DNA from: Siminovitchia fordii DSM 16014 = CIP 108821
GTDB lineage: Bacteria; Bacillota; Bacilli; Bacillales; Bacillaceae_C
Assembly (NCBI RefSeq): GCF_000374565.1
Contig: NZ_KB894685.1
Coordinates: 699,256-763,255 of the forward strand
Length of the DNA: 64,000 bases
Direction: 5' to 3'
The notes under the pieces were generated by a model. It worked only from the letters and a program-made list of their open reading frames with translations. It had not been told where the DNA came from and ran no database searches. The stretch's first letter is position 1; every line of letters begins with the position of its first letter. The translations under genes and the position numbers were made by a program. Positions 52,960-61,935 of this stretch are shown here, in pieces.

Positions 52960-53544
52960 TCAATTTTCTTCCCCAAAAAAATGCTGAATATATTGCTGTT
53001 CTTCCACTCTGCTTTTTTCAGTGACTTCCCCGCCATCATATTTTCCATACGGCTTGGAAGTTAAGCTCAGAAGGAATTCCACTTCCTCGGTAATATCGTC
53101 AAAATTCCCTTCGAGCCATCTGTTTAAAATATTTTCATACGTATAGGGCTCGCCTCTCGTATTCCTGGAGAGCTCAATCGAATCCGTATGTTGTTTTAAA
53201 TAATATATATTGCCTTTCGTCATTTGAATCCGGCGAATCGAATCAGGGTCAATCCCGGCAGGCGTATTCTTTTTACCTCCGATATTCACCTTTTGAAGGC
53301 TCATTTCGATCATTCTCATAATGAGGGTTGTCTCATCGGATATTTCTCCAATATCTTTTTTTGCTGTTATTTTTTCTTTGCTCGTTGCTATATATTTAAT
53401 CGGCGCTGTTATTTCCAGGCTGGATGCTTCCTCTTTACTTGTAATGGCATCAATTTGATTATCACTATTAGATGTAAAAGCAAAATAAACACCAAAAGGA
53501 ACTGCTGCCAGTCCTGCAATGCTGAGCGCGATATTCTTCTTCAT
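52960..53544 (-). CDS. Membrane-anchored hypothetical protein (DUF6241-like)
   Basis: A 194-residue protein: N-terminal hydrophobic anchor (NIALSIAGLAAVPFGVYFAF) and an extracytoplasmic helical domain with the segment YTYENILNRWLEGNF and a C-terminal EEQQYIQHFFGEE. It resembles proteins annotated DUF6241, from memory. The start at ATG 53544 follows GGAGG by 8 bases. Function unknown; it is convergent with the RsbR gene. Confidence 0.72.
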   Translation of the reverse strand: MKKNIALSIAGLAAVPFGVYFAFTSNSDNQIDAITSKEEASSLEITAPIKYIATSKEKITAKKDIGEISDETTLIMRMIEMSLQKVNIGGKKNTPAGIDPDSIRRIQMTKGNIYYLKQHTDSIELSRNTRGEPYTYENILNRWLEGNFDDITEEVEFLLSLTSKPYGKYDGGEVTEKSRVEEQQYIQHFFGEEN

Positions 53545-53559
53545 CCATGTTTCCTCCAA

Positions 53560-54000
53560 ATGTTACTGTTGTATATCCGCCAGCAATATTGAAAAGCTTT
53601 TTCCTCCGGATATATTTTCCTTTCCGGCAAAAAAATTCTCAACCAAGCATTGATAGTTTTATAATAACTGTCGCAGGTAACAAATAAAACTCTCAAGTTT
53701 TTATTATATCAAGCTTTTCTCCCTCTTATTTCCGTATGGGAAGAATTATTGCGATATTATCACCATTCGTTATTATTAGGAACCTTTGTCATTATGTAAG
53801 TATTTGAAACCATACATTTTGGCTAATTCCCTACTTTCTACTTCATCATCAAAACCTATTGCAAGTACTGTAAACCGTATTGCTCTCTTCGCTTTTGTCG
53901 TTCCATTTTAGCTAACGCCCAGCCATCATCTCAAACTTCATCATACGAAAAAACTTCCCACATGATAAAATTAATCTAAGGGGCTGTGTAATGGAGCGCT
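53560..54000. other. Intergenic, nothing recognised
   Basis: About 440 bp, AT-rich. No gene, repeat, terminator or promoter could be supported. Confidence 0.5.
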
Positions 54001-54510
54001 TTACTTTTTCATAAATTCCCTAATAGCTTCATTTTGCATTTGCTGCTCATGCAGTTGCAAATAGGAAATATTTCCTACCGTATCAAGAAATACACCATCC
54101 AAACCTTTTTGAACAACCTGCTTCTCTATCTCTTTCATTAAAATTTCCTGATAATGAAATGAGGTCATATCCATCATGTAAGAATCCCATTGCTCAAAGT
54201 AAATCTTAGTTCCATTTTCATCTTTATAAAAATCATCTTCTTTGAACTGATGATAAAGTTCTTTGTTCCATTTGTCTCCTTCCATCGCATTAATATATCC
54301 GTACACCAATGTTCCCGTTCGCTGCAGCTGAAATATATTCTTGTTGCATTTCAATCGGATCAACGATGCCCAAATCCATTTGCATTATTTGATTACCGCT
54401 TTTGCCCAAGTAAAATTTAAATCGTCAGATATTTTTTATCGCTGTTTTCTTTGTACATGAACCAAGTATTAATAAGGGAAGGACATGAAGTTAAAATTTT
54501 TTTTATATGA
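54001..54510 (-). pseudogene. Frameshifted lipoprotein of the GH114-like family
   Basis: Pieces in different frames line up on the minus strand: a lipobox-type signal end (LLILGSCTKK), then KSGNQIMQMDLGIVDPIEMQ, then after a shift TLVYGYINAMEGDKWN, YFEQWDSYMMDM and VVQKGLDGVFLDTVGNISYL. The last part matches the TIM-barrel of endo-alpha-1,4-polygalactosaminidase (GH114)-like proteins. At least two shifts and a short C-terminus make it nonfunctional. The 5' end is uncertain. Confidence 0.72.
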
Positions 54511-55754
54511 ACTCTATTATTTCCTCCTGTTGCTTTTCCAATTTCCGAAATGGAATTATATTATAAAAGATAGGATAAATGTTCATATGTTCGATAAGTT
54601 TATTAAAAAAAGAGCAGAATAATAAAAGCATTGGGGGATGTTATCCAATTTGAGAATTAATGATACAGTAAAATGATTGGATCCATAATTTAATCAGGAG
54701 AACAAATGTAAAGCGATCAACTATTTCTGAATTTATGAATTGCAGTTCAAAATATCCTCATATGGAAAATATCAAAATTAGCAACTGATTTCACAAATGT
54801 TTCCGGCAGAACTGTACGATGATGACCCTTAAATCAATCCGAGCAAGAAAAAGAAACCATTCGCTAATTTGTCTAAAGCTTTCTATCCCATTTGTTCTGC
54901 ATTTACATATAATAGCATAAAAAAGACTTTCGTGATAAGAATGTTTCTTTCTCCCAAAAAGAGAGTCAATTGATTAGATAATAATAAAGTCCAAAGGTAT
55001 TCGGCACCTGAATGAAATCGCACACGTTCACTCAAGGGTGGATTTTTTTCAGTTGGGCTATGCAAACTATTACATAAATGCTAATCTATCCTTCCTGGCA
55101 AGTCTAAGAGATAGTAGGAAAAATGAAATCCACTTTGCAGTAAAAATTGGGATCATTTATTAGTCAACGGTGGAAAAACCTATAAAGAAGTTTATGTTAC
55201 AGAAGAGTAGCTAATTAAATCATCTTCTGATGAAGAAATAGAACTACTAAATAAAGTGCTTGCTAAACGAAATATCGTTTTGTTTAAGATAAGCTAATGT
55301 TGGGATGGGTGCTTTGCAGATTCAGTTTTTCAATGCAGGAAACATACTTCATTAGAAAATTAATAAATAGTTCTATCTATAAGAACTTACCACAGGCTAT
55401 TTATCGTAAAATTCTTTGCATGACAGAAAAATGAAAACGGTATATTTGGTGGGGGTTTGATGGGCAGGAACGTTGGAAGAGTTCACAGAAACCTTACATG
55501 AGCTCAGATTGAACTAGGTCTTATGCCATGTGGCCTCTTGAATATAACTATTATTGATCCTCTGTTCACATTAGTTGGATAAGGAGAATTGATCGCGTAA
55601 AATACCGTTCAAGGGCACTTTTCTAGTTCCCAAGGAACTGCTCGATAAAATATCTACATATGATCTCCATCCGTGAATACATTTTATCAAGGAAAAAAAC
55701 TTATGGGGGATAGGCACCATCCTTTTTTGAAATGGTACCATTTGTTCTTAAAAA
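54511..55754. other. AT-rich eroded region
   Basis: About 1.2 kb without an intact gene. On the plus strand at 55126-55297 a protein-like frame (SKNWDHLLVNGGKTYKEVYV, TEE, in-frame TAG, LIKSSSDEEIELLNKVLAK) ends at a normal stop. Near 55440-55510 another short stretch (IWWGFDGQERWKSSQKPYMS) looks like a remnant. These are probably old gene fragments of unknown family. Confidence 0.45.
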
Positions 55755-56399
55755 TCAGTTCAATATTGGAATAGCATGATGAATGACTAATATTTCTTCG
55801 GGCTTTTGTAATAAACCGGTAGGTGAAGCACTTATTAACTTTTCCTTCTTCCCTTCTCCCCACAAAGCGCCAAAACTCTTGATACCAGCTGCATTAGCTG
55901 CTAAAACATCTGTAGGCTGATCTCCGATATAAATGCAATTCTCTGGTGCTTTTTGTAATTCCTGAACTGCTTTTAACAACGGTTCAGGATTTGGTTTGGG
56001 CTCACTACAATCTTCCAACCCTACAATAACTTTGAAAAAAGGATAAAGCCTTGTTTTGTGTAATTCCTGAATAACATACTTTTTATATTTCGAGGAAACA
56101 ATTCCCATTGTTACCCCTCTATCTTTTAATTCAGCCAGCACTTCGTAAACACCGTTATATTCCTGAATCTGGTCATTTATCATTTCATAGTGTCTGAAAA
56201 ATGAACCCAGTATCTCTTTTTCCTTTCCCTTAAACCACTCATCTATGATTCTCGTAAGTGGCTTTCCAATTAAGTAACTTTTCTCTTCGTCGGTAAGTTG
56301 ACCCATCTTAATTGTTTCTAAGGAGGCACAGCATGCCTGAATATACCATTTCTCACTATCGTGAAGGGTCCCATCTAGATCAAATAAAATTGTATCCAT
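55755..56399 (-). CDS. HAD-family phosphatase
   Basis: A 214-residue HAD hydrolase with the four motifs: nucleophile DLDGTLHDS, Ser/Thr motif GIVSSKYKKY, Lys in EPKPNPEP and the acidic motif YIGDQPTDVLAANAAG. The size and helical cap fit phosphoglycolate phosphatase/PpaX-like enzymes; the substrate is undetermined. Its first codons overlap the end of a truncated NUDIX gene, with a GGGGGGAG site directly before the ATG. Confidence 0.88.
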   Translation of the reverse strand: MDTILFDLDGTLHDSEKWYIQACCASLETIKMGQLTDEEKSYLIGKPLTRIIDEWFKGKEKEILGSFFRHYEMINDQIQEYNGVYEVLAELKDRGVTMGIVSSKYKKYVIQELHKTRLYPFFKVIVGLEDCSEPKPNPEPLLKAVQELQKAPENCIYIGDQPTDVLAANAAGIKSFGALWGEGKKEKLISASPTGLLQKPEEILVIHHAIPILN

Positions 56400-56627
56400 A
56401 CTCCCCCCTAAGTCTAAACTGTTTTAGAGCATAATCTGTTGTAATGGTAATGTTATCAGGTATTCCATCAATAGGAAACCATTGCACTTTCTTGTATTTT
56501 ACCATTACAATATGTGGAATAAAAGTAGGAGCAACATAATGAACACCTTCAGATTGAAAAATATGATTTGTAGCACATAATAGTTGGTCAACCTGATATT
56601 TTGTATGACTGCTCCACTTTAAACATA
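56380..56627 (-). pseudogene. 5'-truncated NUDIX-like gene
   Basis: The minus strand carries only the C-terminal part of a protein: CATNHIFQSEGVHYVAPTF then KKVQWFPIDGIPDNITITTD and a stop overlapping the HAD start. The FPIDGIPDN segment and general layout resemble the ends of NUDIX hydrolases. No start codon or NUDIX box remains; the break is at the terminator near 56630. The original may have been co-transcribed with the HAD gene. Confidence 0.6.
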
Positions 56628-56666
56628 ATAAAAGCTGATTTCTTGAAACAGAAATCGGCTTTTTTC
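56628..56666 (-). terminator. Terminator of the CMD/azoreductase unit
   Basis: AAAAGCTGATTTCT / AGAAATCGGCTTTT stem with one G-U pair and T tracts. Confidence 0.82.
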
Positions 56667-56694
56667 ACTAGAGAATGTAATTCGTTTAGAGTGA

Positions 56695-57138
56695 TTATTT
56701 TTCAGTTGCTATACTCCCCATCGCAATAGAAATTCTATTCCAACTGTTAATTTGATTGATTATTAGAACAAGGTCAACATATTGTCTCTCGTCATAATGT
56801 TCACGTACTCGGTGATAAAGCTCATCTGGCACACGTTTTGTCGGGATTAAAGTCACGTACTCTGTCAGCTCAAGAGCTACTTTTTCTGCATCTGTGTAAA
56901 ATGTACACTCTCTCCAAGTGCTAACACAATATAAACGTTGTTCCGTTTCTCCCATTTTTCTGGCATCAGTGGTATGCATGTTAATACAATATGCACAACC
57001 ATTTATTTGAGAAGCCCGAATTTTTATAAGTTCACGAAGTTTACGGTCTATACCTGTAGTTTTCGTATACTTCTCCATTTCTATCATTATTTTAAGTGCT
57101 TCTGGTGCTACATTATAATAATCAATTCGTTGTTCCAA
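56695..57138 (-). CDS. Carboxymuconolactone decarboxylase-family (AhpD-like) protein
   Basis: A 147-residue all-helical protein with the AhpD-like redox motif NGCAYCINMHTTDARK (CxxC followed by His). Such proteins are alkyl-hydroperoxidase-type antioxidants. It starts at TTG 57138 after GGGGGAG, 22 bp downstream of the azoreductase gene, so both belong to one thiol/quinone-stress unit probably controlled by the divergent Rrf2 regulator. Confidence 0.88.
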   Translation of the reverse strand: MEQRIDYYNVAPEALKIMIEMEKYTKTTGIDRKLRELIKIRASQINGCAYCINMHTTDARKMGETEQRLYCVSTWRECTFYTDAEKVALELTEYVTLIPTKRVPDELYHRVREHYDERQYVDLVLIINQINSWNRISIAMGSIATEK

Positions 57139-57160
57139 TTTAACTCCCCCTTATATTCGT

Positions 57161-57812
57161 TTAAGACCGTATTAATTCAGATGCTAATCTTGAAGCGGCC
57201 TCTTCAGCTTCTTTATATGCCTTTTGTAATACTTCATTTGTCTCCAGTAAAGCAGTTCCTTGTGCCCGAATGGTTTGATAATCTTCAATACCAAGGAAAT
57301 TGAACATTGACTTCAGGTATTTATAGGAGTAATCAACTTCTGTATACCAATCATTATTGGTACAGATTTCGCCACTTGCTTGTATAACAAGCATTTTTCG
57401 TCCGTCTTTCAGTAGACCCACTGACCCATTTTCAGTGTATTTAAAGGTTTCACGTGCGATCATGATATTGTCCATATAATCTTTTAACTTTGATGGAATA
57501 TTAAAATTATACAAAGGTAAAACGATGACATACGTATTTGCACTTTTAAATTGTTGTAAGATTTCGGACATACGCTTCGTTACTTTTTTCTTGGTTAGTT
57601 AGTTCTTGTTCTTTTCGTTGTTTTTCCCATGCACTTAAAACCATTTTATCTACCATAGGCACTACATCGCTGTACAAGTTTATCTGTTCAATTACTTGGC
57701 TATTAGGAATTAATTCTTTATAAGCTTTTAAAAAGTGGTTAAAAACCTGCAAGCTTACTGAAGAAGTATCATCTATTTTTGGGTGTGCGTTAATAATAAG
57801 TGTTTTGTTCAT
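57161..57812 (-). pseudogene. azoR: FMN-dependent NADH-azoreductase with a frameshift
   Basis: Two overlapping frames make one flavodoxin-fold azoreductase. The N-terminal part (MNKTLIINAHPKIDDTSSVS) runs to a stop at 57546; the C-terminal part (RMSEILQQFKSANTYVIVLP, then NFNIPSKLKDYMDNI) begins at about 57580. Removing one base from the A6 run near 57577-57582 joins them. The start is ATG 57812 after AAAGGGGAG. It may be a sequencing error or a true loss. Azoreductases detoxify quinones and azo compounds; the Rrf2 gene is divergent. Confidence 0.85.
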
Positions 57813-57860
57813 TTTTATCTCCCCTTTAAAATGAATTTCAAGCACTAATTAAAGATCAAT

Positions 57861-57875
57861 TTAATCGACGATTAA
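57861..57875. promoter_or_regulatory. Candidate Rrf2 operator
   Basis: TTAATCGACGATTAA, a perfect 15-bp palindrome immediately downstream of the azoreductase -10 box. Confidence 0.68.
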
Positions 57876-57883
57876 TTTAGTCC

Positions 57884-57912
57884 ATAATATGTGTTATAAT
57901 TATTTTTGTCAA
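57884..57912 (-). promoter_or_regulatory. Azoreductase promoter
   Basis: TTGACA (57907-57912), 17-base spacer, TATTAT (57884-57889) on the minus strand. Confidence 0.8.
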
Positions 57913-58000
57913 TAAATTTAACTAAAAGCTATTTCTATTTGACCGGGAGTTTAAATACTCCTAAGATTTAATTTGAAATCCTTAAACAAAGGTAGGTGAG

Positions 58001-58501
58001 ATGAGTTTTATGCAATATAGTGTTGGAGTTGAATATGCTTTACATTGTCTGGTTTATTTAATTGATGTTCCTTCCAAAGAAAGTGTTGGAATAAAGGATT
58101 TGGCAGAATTCCAAGGACTTTCTGAGACATTTCTTTCAAAAGTTTTCGGTAAATTATCTAAGGCTGGTATTGTAAGTTCTGTACCTGGTGTAAAGGGAGG
58201 ATATAGGTTATCTAAGTCCCCAGAAGATATTTCCTTTTGGGATGTAGTGGAAGCAGTTGAAGGTCCTAAACCTATTTTTCAATGTAAAAATATAAAAGAT
58301 AATGGTTATTTGTATAGAGAAAACTGCTGGCCAGCTTCTTCCTCTTGCACCATCAATTTAGTCATGCTCTCTGCAGAAGAAAAAATGCGTGATTTCTTGC
58401 GTAGTAAAACACTTGCATGGTTAAATGAAGAGCTTGACCGTGTTTTACCTAAACAAATCCGTGAAGATACTCGGAAATATTTTTCGAAGAGCAACAAATA
58501 A
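58001..58501 (+). CDS. Rrf2-family redox regulator
   Basis: A 166-residue Rrf2 protein. The N-terminal winged helix has the family pattern VGIKDLAEFQGLSETFLSKV and VPGVKGGYRLSKSPEDISF. C95, C109 and C116 lie in the loop that holds an iron-sulfur cluster or redox thiols in relatives. It is divergent from the azoreductase/AhpD-like unit, whose promoter carries a palindrome, and probably represses it until oxidants or electrophiles modify the cysteines. Confidence 0.9.
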   Translation: MSFMQYSVGVEYALHCLVYLIDVPSKESVGIKDLAEFQGLSETFLSKVFGKLSKAGIVSSVPGVKGGYRLSKSPEDISFWDVVEAVEGPKPIFQCKNIKDNGYLYRENCWPASSSCTINLVMLSAEEKMRDFLRSKTLAWLNEELDRVLPKQIREDTRKYFSKSNK

Positions 58502-58502
58502 A

Positions 58503-58543
58503 AAAAAACCTCTCATAGAATTCCTTAATTAGGGAGGTTTTTT
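58503..58543 (+). terminator. Terminator of the Rrf2 gene
   Basis: AAAAAACCTC / GAGGTTTTTT stem around a roughly 21-base loop. Confidence 0.8.
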
Positions 58544-58953
58544 CATAGCTCACGGAAAATGTATCTTCAATCTCAATGGAGTAAAGCCTATTAGTACATA
58601 ATCAAATTACTGTAAATTGAGATTTCATAATGTCTCATAAGACTCGTATCAAAATGCTATCATTGTCACGATAATGAATGCGCTATTATTTAAGATTTTG
58701 ACTAAAAAACCTCTCAATCATCATTACCGATAAAAGATGCAGCTGTTTTCGCTGCATCTTCGGGTATATATTTTTTAGTTTTGATTTAATACGAATTTGA
58801 GCATTACTTTTTAAATTCAATTTTCATTTATGAAAGAACTTTTTATCTGGCTGCTCGTAATCACCTAATGCGGTACCTGGTCTTGTCCTGCTTCATCGGG
58901 CAGCTATGCAAGGGGCTTCTATTTCTATAGCTATGCTTCCCCCCTTCTCTTTA
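58544..58953. other. Intergenic with one hairpin
   Basis: Contains AGATGCAGC / GCTGCATCT (58735-58759), a strong stem with TTCGGG after it, perhaps a terminator remnant. No gene supported. Confidence 0.45.
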
Positions 58954-59163
58954 TTAGTGAATGTAACCTAATTTAAGAGTGCCGTCATTCCGATACTTAT
59001 TGGGAAAATTAATTAGAAGAACACCAAGACTACGGTCAAACCAATGCAAGTATTGTTGATAGATGTTTCTAAAGTAGTTATTTGAAATAAATATCGCTAA
59101 TATGATAAACCACAGACCAACTGCTAGTATGATTTCTCCGCCATAGATCCAACGTATCCAGTA
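58954..59163 (-). pseudogene. 5'-truncated LysE-family exporter gene
   Basis: Directly after azlD on the minus strand runs a frame without a start: WIRWIYGGEIILAVGLWFII then a second hydrophobic segment near DRSLGVLLINF, ending at TAA 58954. This looks like the C-terminal two helices of a LysE/RhtB amino-acid exporter. The N-terminal two thirds are missing. Together with AzlCD it suggests a former larger amino-acid-export operon. Confidence 0.6.
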
Positions 59164-59175
59164 TAATATCCCACT

Positions 59176-59496
59176 TTACTGCAACATATTATACAACATT
59201 ACTACTGCAATTCCGACACCCACTGTCAATAATAAGCTTCTAGTAAGGAGCCCCGCAATCAGACAAACCGCTGCGGCCGCGAGATGTGAAACTTCCCAGT
59301 GCTCGTTATCCTCTAAAGGAAGGAGCTCTTGTGCCAATAATGCAGTTAAGATAGCAACAGGTATATATTTTAACCAGCGTATACCCCAATCCGGAATTTC
59401 AATCTTACTTAAAACGACCAATGGGAAAGTTCGGGGCAAAAATGTCATGATTGCCCCGCCTAAAATGATCAATAAAACCTCCCACCTTACTTCCAT
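59176..59496 (-). CDS. azlD: Branched-chain amino acid export subunit AzlD
   Basis: A 106-residue membrane protein with about four helices (EVLLIILGGAIMTFLPRTFP; IRWLKYIPVAILTALLAQEL). AzlD is the small partner of AzlC and together they export branched-chain amino acids or analogues such as azaleucine. The start at ATG 59496 overlaps the azlC end by 10 bases; longer starts to 59520 are less likely. The truncated LysE gene follows. Confidence 0.92.
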   Translation of the reverse strand: MEVRWEVLLIILGGAIMTFLPRTFPLVVLSKIEIPDWGIRWLKYIPVAILTALLAQELLPLEDNEHWEVSHLAAAAVCLIAGLLTRSLLLTVGVGIAVVMLYNMLQ

Positions 59497-60203
59497 TTTT
59501 CCATCACCATCCCGACACAAGCAGCAAAGATTGTTCCTATAATAACGTCAATTCCAGGTGGAACAACCATACTGGCAATCACTGTAAAAATGACCGCACT
59601 CAATATGACGGTTATCTCAATCGATATTGTCGGTTGATTTAAAACCTGTAGTATAAGCAAACCTATAAACATCGCAGGTAAAGCAAAATCAAGGCCTAAA
59701 GCTTCAGGCCGTTCAATCCATGTTCCAAGATAGCCTCCAGCTACATTTGCCAACAGCCAGTTGAGATAAGCCGTTACGTTTAGGCCAAGCATCCAATTAT
59801 AATCTGCATGCTTTTTTTGGGCCAGATGGTTGGCTGCGACACCAAATGTTTCATCCGTTAATAAAAACCCGGTAACGATATTCTTTTTCGGTGGGAAGTG
59901 CCGAAAGTAAGGTGCAAGGGCAGCACTTAATAAAAAATATCTCAGATTCACAATAAAAATCGTCAAAATAATAGACATGACAGGGGCACCTGCGACCCAC
60001 ATTCCCGCAGCAATAAATTGAGCCGAGCCTGCATAGAGAAGCAAGGACATAAGCGCTATTTCCATTAAGCTTAATCCGGCTGTTTTTTCTACGACTCCTG
60101 CGGCAAAACCTATGCTTAAATAACCTAATACTGTCGGTAAACAATCCTTTACACCTTTTAAAAAGGCATGATTGGCTTCACTTGTCGTGACTAGTTTTTC
60201 CAT
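59487..60203 (-). CDS. azlC: Branched-chain amino acid exporter AzlC
   Basis: A 238-residue AzlC protein with eight hydrophobic segments (CLPTVLGYLSIGFAAGVVEK; FIAAGMWVAGAPVMSIILT; TDETFGVAANHLA). It forms the pore with AzlD. It follows alaX by 16 bp and overlaps azlD, so all are one transcript likely beginning at the TrmB gene. Confidence 0.93.
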   Translation of the reverse strand: MEKLVTTSEANHAFLKGVKDCLPTVLGYLSIGFAAGVVEKTAGLSLMEIALMSLLLYAGSAQFIAAGMWVAGAPVMSIILTIFIVNLRYFLLSAALAPYFRHFPPKKNIVTGFLLTDETFGVAANHLAQKKHADYNWMLGLNVTAYLNWLLANVAGGYLGTWIERPEALGLDFALPAMFIGLLILQVLNQPTISIEITVILSAVIFTVIASMVVPPGIDVIIGTIFAACVGMVMEKWK

Positions 60204-60219
60204 CTCTCATATGTCCCTC

Positions 60220-60951
60220 TCAAACTGAATAATCCTCAGAAGAAATCAGTTTAACTTCCAATCTTTTATTGTTTTTTCCTTTGCTGCTGACTTTTACGAG
60301 TTTCATTTCACCAATTTCTTTAGTATTTGAAACATGTGTACCGCCACACGCCTGTTCGTCTATGGATTCAATACGTACTAATCGAATTTCAGTAACAGTC
60401 GGAGGCAATAAGTTTACAGCAGTTTTTACCAATCCGGTCCGACTTTCAGCTTCACTCCTTGGAATCAATTGATAGTTAATTGGATGGGATTCCTTGATGA
60501 TTTGATTTGTTTCTTTCACAATGTCATCATACTGATCATCTTTTAAATCTTGTAGGTGATTAAAGTCTATTCTCGCCTTATGAGGGTAAATTTTATTTCC
60601 TGTGCATAAAGCTCCATACTTTTTATAGACAACTGCTCCCAACACATGTAATAAAGAATGATGTCTCATAAGTCCCCTGCGCCTTTCCCAATCGATATTA
60701 GCTGTCGCCGCACCTAATTTTAATTGTTGGGCATTTTTAACGAAGTGGAAAATTTTTCGACCTTCCCTTTTTACTTGAACCACATCAAATGGTTTACCTT
60801 CTTGAATCAATGTACCCGTATCACACTCTTGTCCACCGCCAGTTGGATAAAAGATTGTCTGATCGAGAACTACTTTATCCCCTTCAATCGATAAAATATT
60901 AGCATTGCACGTTGTTTGGTATGAGTCATTCAAGAAAAGTTCTTTTGTCAT
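60220..60951 (-). CDS. alaX: Alanyl-tRNA editing protein AlaX
   Basis: A 243-residue stand-alone editing domain (AlaXL-like). The zinc ligands are visible as HHSLLH in GLMRHHSLLHVLGAV and the Cys/His of EQACGGTHVSNT. It hydrolyses Ser or Gly mischarged onto tRNA-Ala. Its place between a TrmB regulator and AzlCD, not next to alaS, hints at control by an amino acid or analogue. RBS GGAGATGA precedes the ATG. Confidence 0.92.
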   Translation of the reverse strand: MTKELFLNDSYQTTCNANILSIEGDKVVLDQTIFYPTGGGQECDTGTLIQEGKPFDVVQVKREGRKIFHFVKNAQQLKLGAATANIDWERRRGLMRHHSLLHVLGAVVYKKYGALCTGNKIYPHKARIDFNHLQDLKDDQYDDIVKETNQIIKESHPINYQLIPRSEAESRTGLVKTAVNLLPPTVTEIRLVRIESIDEQACGGTHVSNTKEIGEMKLVKVSSKGKNNKRLEVKLISSEDYSV

Positions 60952-61022
60952 TGTCTAATCATCTCCTATTTAGATGTTATTGTACTAACCACTATAAAAA
61001 CTGGAAGAAAATACGGTTCATT

Positions 61023-61832
61023 TTATTTGAACCGATTTCCTTTTACCACATGGCTTAAATGAATATTTGTTCTCCAAAGGGCATCTAATTTATCAGACCC
61101 AAATTCTGCTGTGATTTCCTCAATCATGATATCATGCCTAATATATTCAGTTGCTACAAGTACAAGGGCCGGATCTTTCGTTTTTACCGCCCATGCAAAA
61201 GATTTTTCGGTAAAGTTGGCAATCAACACTTCTTCCCCATCACGGGCTGCAACCGTCAATTGACCTCCCATACGCTCCTTTACAACATCAGGAGGCATGT
61301 AGTTATGGTGAAATGTTGTGCCCAACTGAATATCAGGAGCACCAAAAAGAATTGAAAATATATGGATTCCATCCTTTACCCGCTGATCAATCGCATTTTT
61401 TATTTGTGGAACTTGTTTTTCCCAAACGGATAACCATAACTCATTTTTCGCCGAACGGATAACATTCAGCATTTCTTCTATTACATGTTCATGGCTTCGA
61501 ATGTGCCAAATCACATCCGTTTCCCTTTCACTTTCAATCGAAGGCAGCTGCTGCTCCAATATTTCAAAAGTTTCAGCAAACGATTTGCGAAGGCGATGGA
61601 TTAAATCCTTAGCGGGTATTGGCGAATACTTTACAGGATCGGAAGGAACAACATAAATGGCGCCTTTATCCAATAATTTTCCTAAAACCTCATAGATCAT
61701 GGATCTGGGTACACCCGTACGTTTACTCACCTCATAACCTGTAACTGGTGAGTTTTTTAATAAGCCGATATAAGCCTTGCACTCATACTGAGAAAAACCC
61801 AGTTTCTGAAGCTCCGTATAAACGTCTTCCAT
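61023..61832 (-). CDS. TrmB-family transcriptional regulator
   Basis: A 269-residue regulator: N-terminal TrmB winged helix (LGFSQYECKAYIGLLKNSPV; SKRTGVPRSMIYEVLGKL) and a C-terminal phospholipase-D-like ligand domain (ELWLSVWEKQVPQIKNAI). The start is ATG 61832 after AGAGGAG; a frame to 61886 would cross the promoter. It leads the trmB-alaX-azlC-azlD group. A 24-bp dyad overlaps its own -10 box, so it is probably autoregulated. Confidence 0.88.
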   Translation of the reverse strand: MEDVYTELQKLGFSQYECKAYIGLLKNSPVTGYEVSKRTGVPRSMIYEVLGKLLDKGAIYVVPSDPVKYSPIPAKDLIHRLRKSFAETFEILEQQLPSIESERETDVIWHIRSHEHVIEEMLNVIRSAKNELWLSVWEKQVPQIKNAIDQRVKDGIHIFSILFGAPDIQLGTTFHHNYMPPDVVKERMGGQLTVAARDGEEVLIANFTEKSFAWAVKTKDPALVLVATEYIRHDIMIEEITAEFGSDKLDALWRTNIHLSHVVKGNRFK

Positions 61833-61846
61833 AAAAAGCTCCTCTT

Positions 61847-61870
61847 TAGTAGTTATTTTAATACCTACTA
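61847..61870 (-). promoter_or_regulatory. Candidate TrmB operator
   Basis: On the minus strand TAGTAGGTATT and AATAACTACTA face each other across AA, with one mismatched pair. It overlaps the -10 box at 61867-61872. Confidence 0.68.
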
Positions 61871-61896
61871 TAATGCGGGTACACATATTTTGTCAA
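61867..61896 (-). promoter_or_regulatory. Promoter of trmB-alaX-azlCD
   Basis: TTGACA (61891-61896), 18-base spacer, TATAGT (61867-61872) on the minus strand. Confidence 0.7.
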
Positions 61897-61906
61897 TGCT
61901 TCTGCT

Positions 61907-61935
61907 AAGAATGATCATAAAGATTGATCATTCTT
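61907..61935. repeat. Inverted repeat upstream of the TrmB promoter
   Basis: AAGAATGATCA / TGATCATTCTT, perfect 11-bp arms with a 7-base loop, just beyond the -35 box. It could be a second regulator site or an RNA hairpin on the plus strand, though no transcript is known there. Confidence 0.6.

Noticed and set aside
54883..55065. A 60-codon minus-strand frame in the eroded region
   Set aside because: No ribosome site; low-complexity hydrophobic end; no link to the neighbouring fragments.
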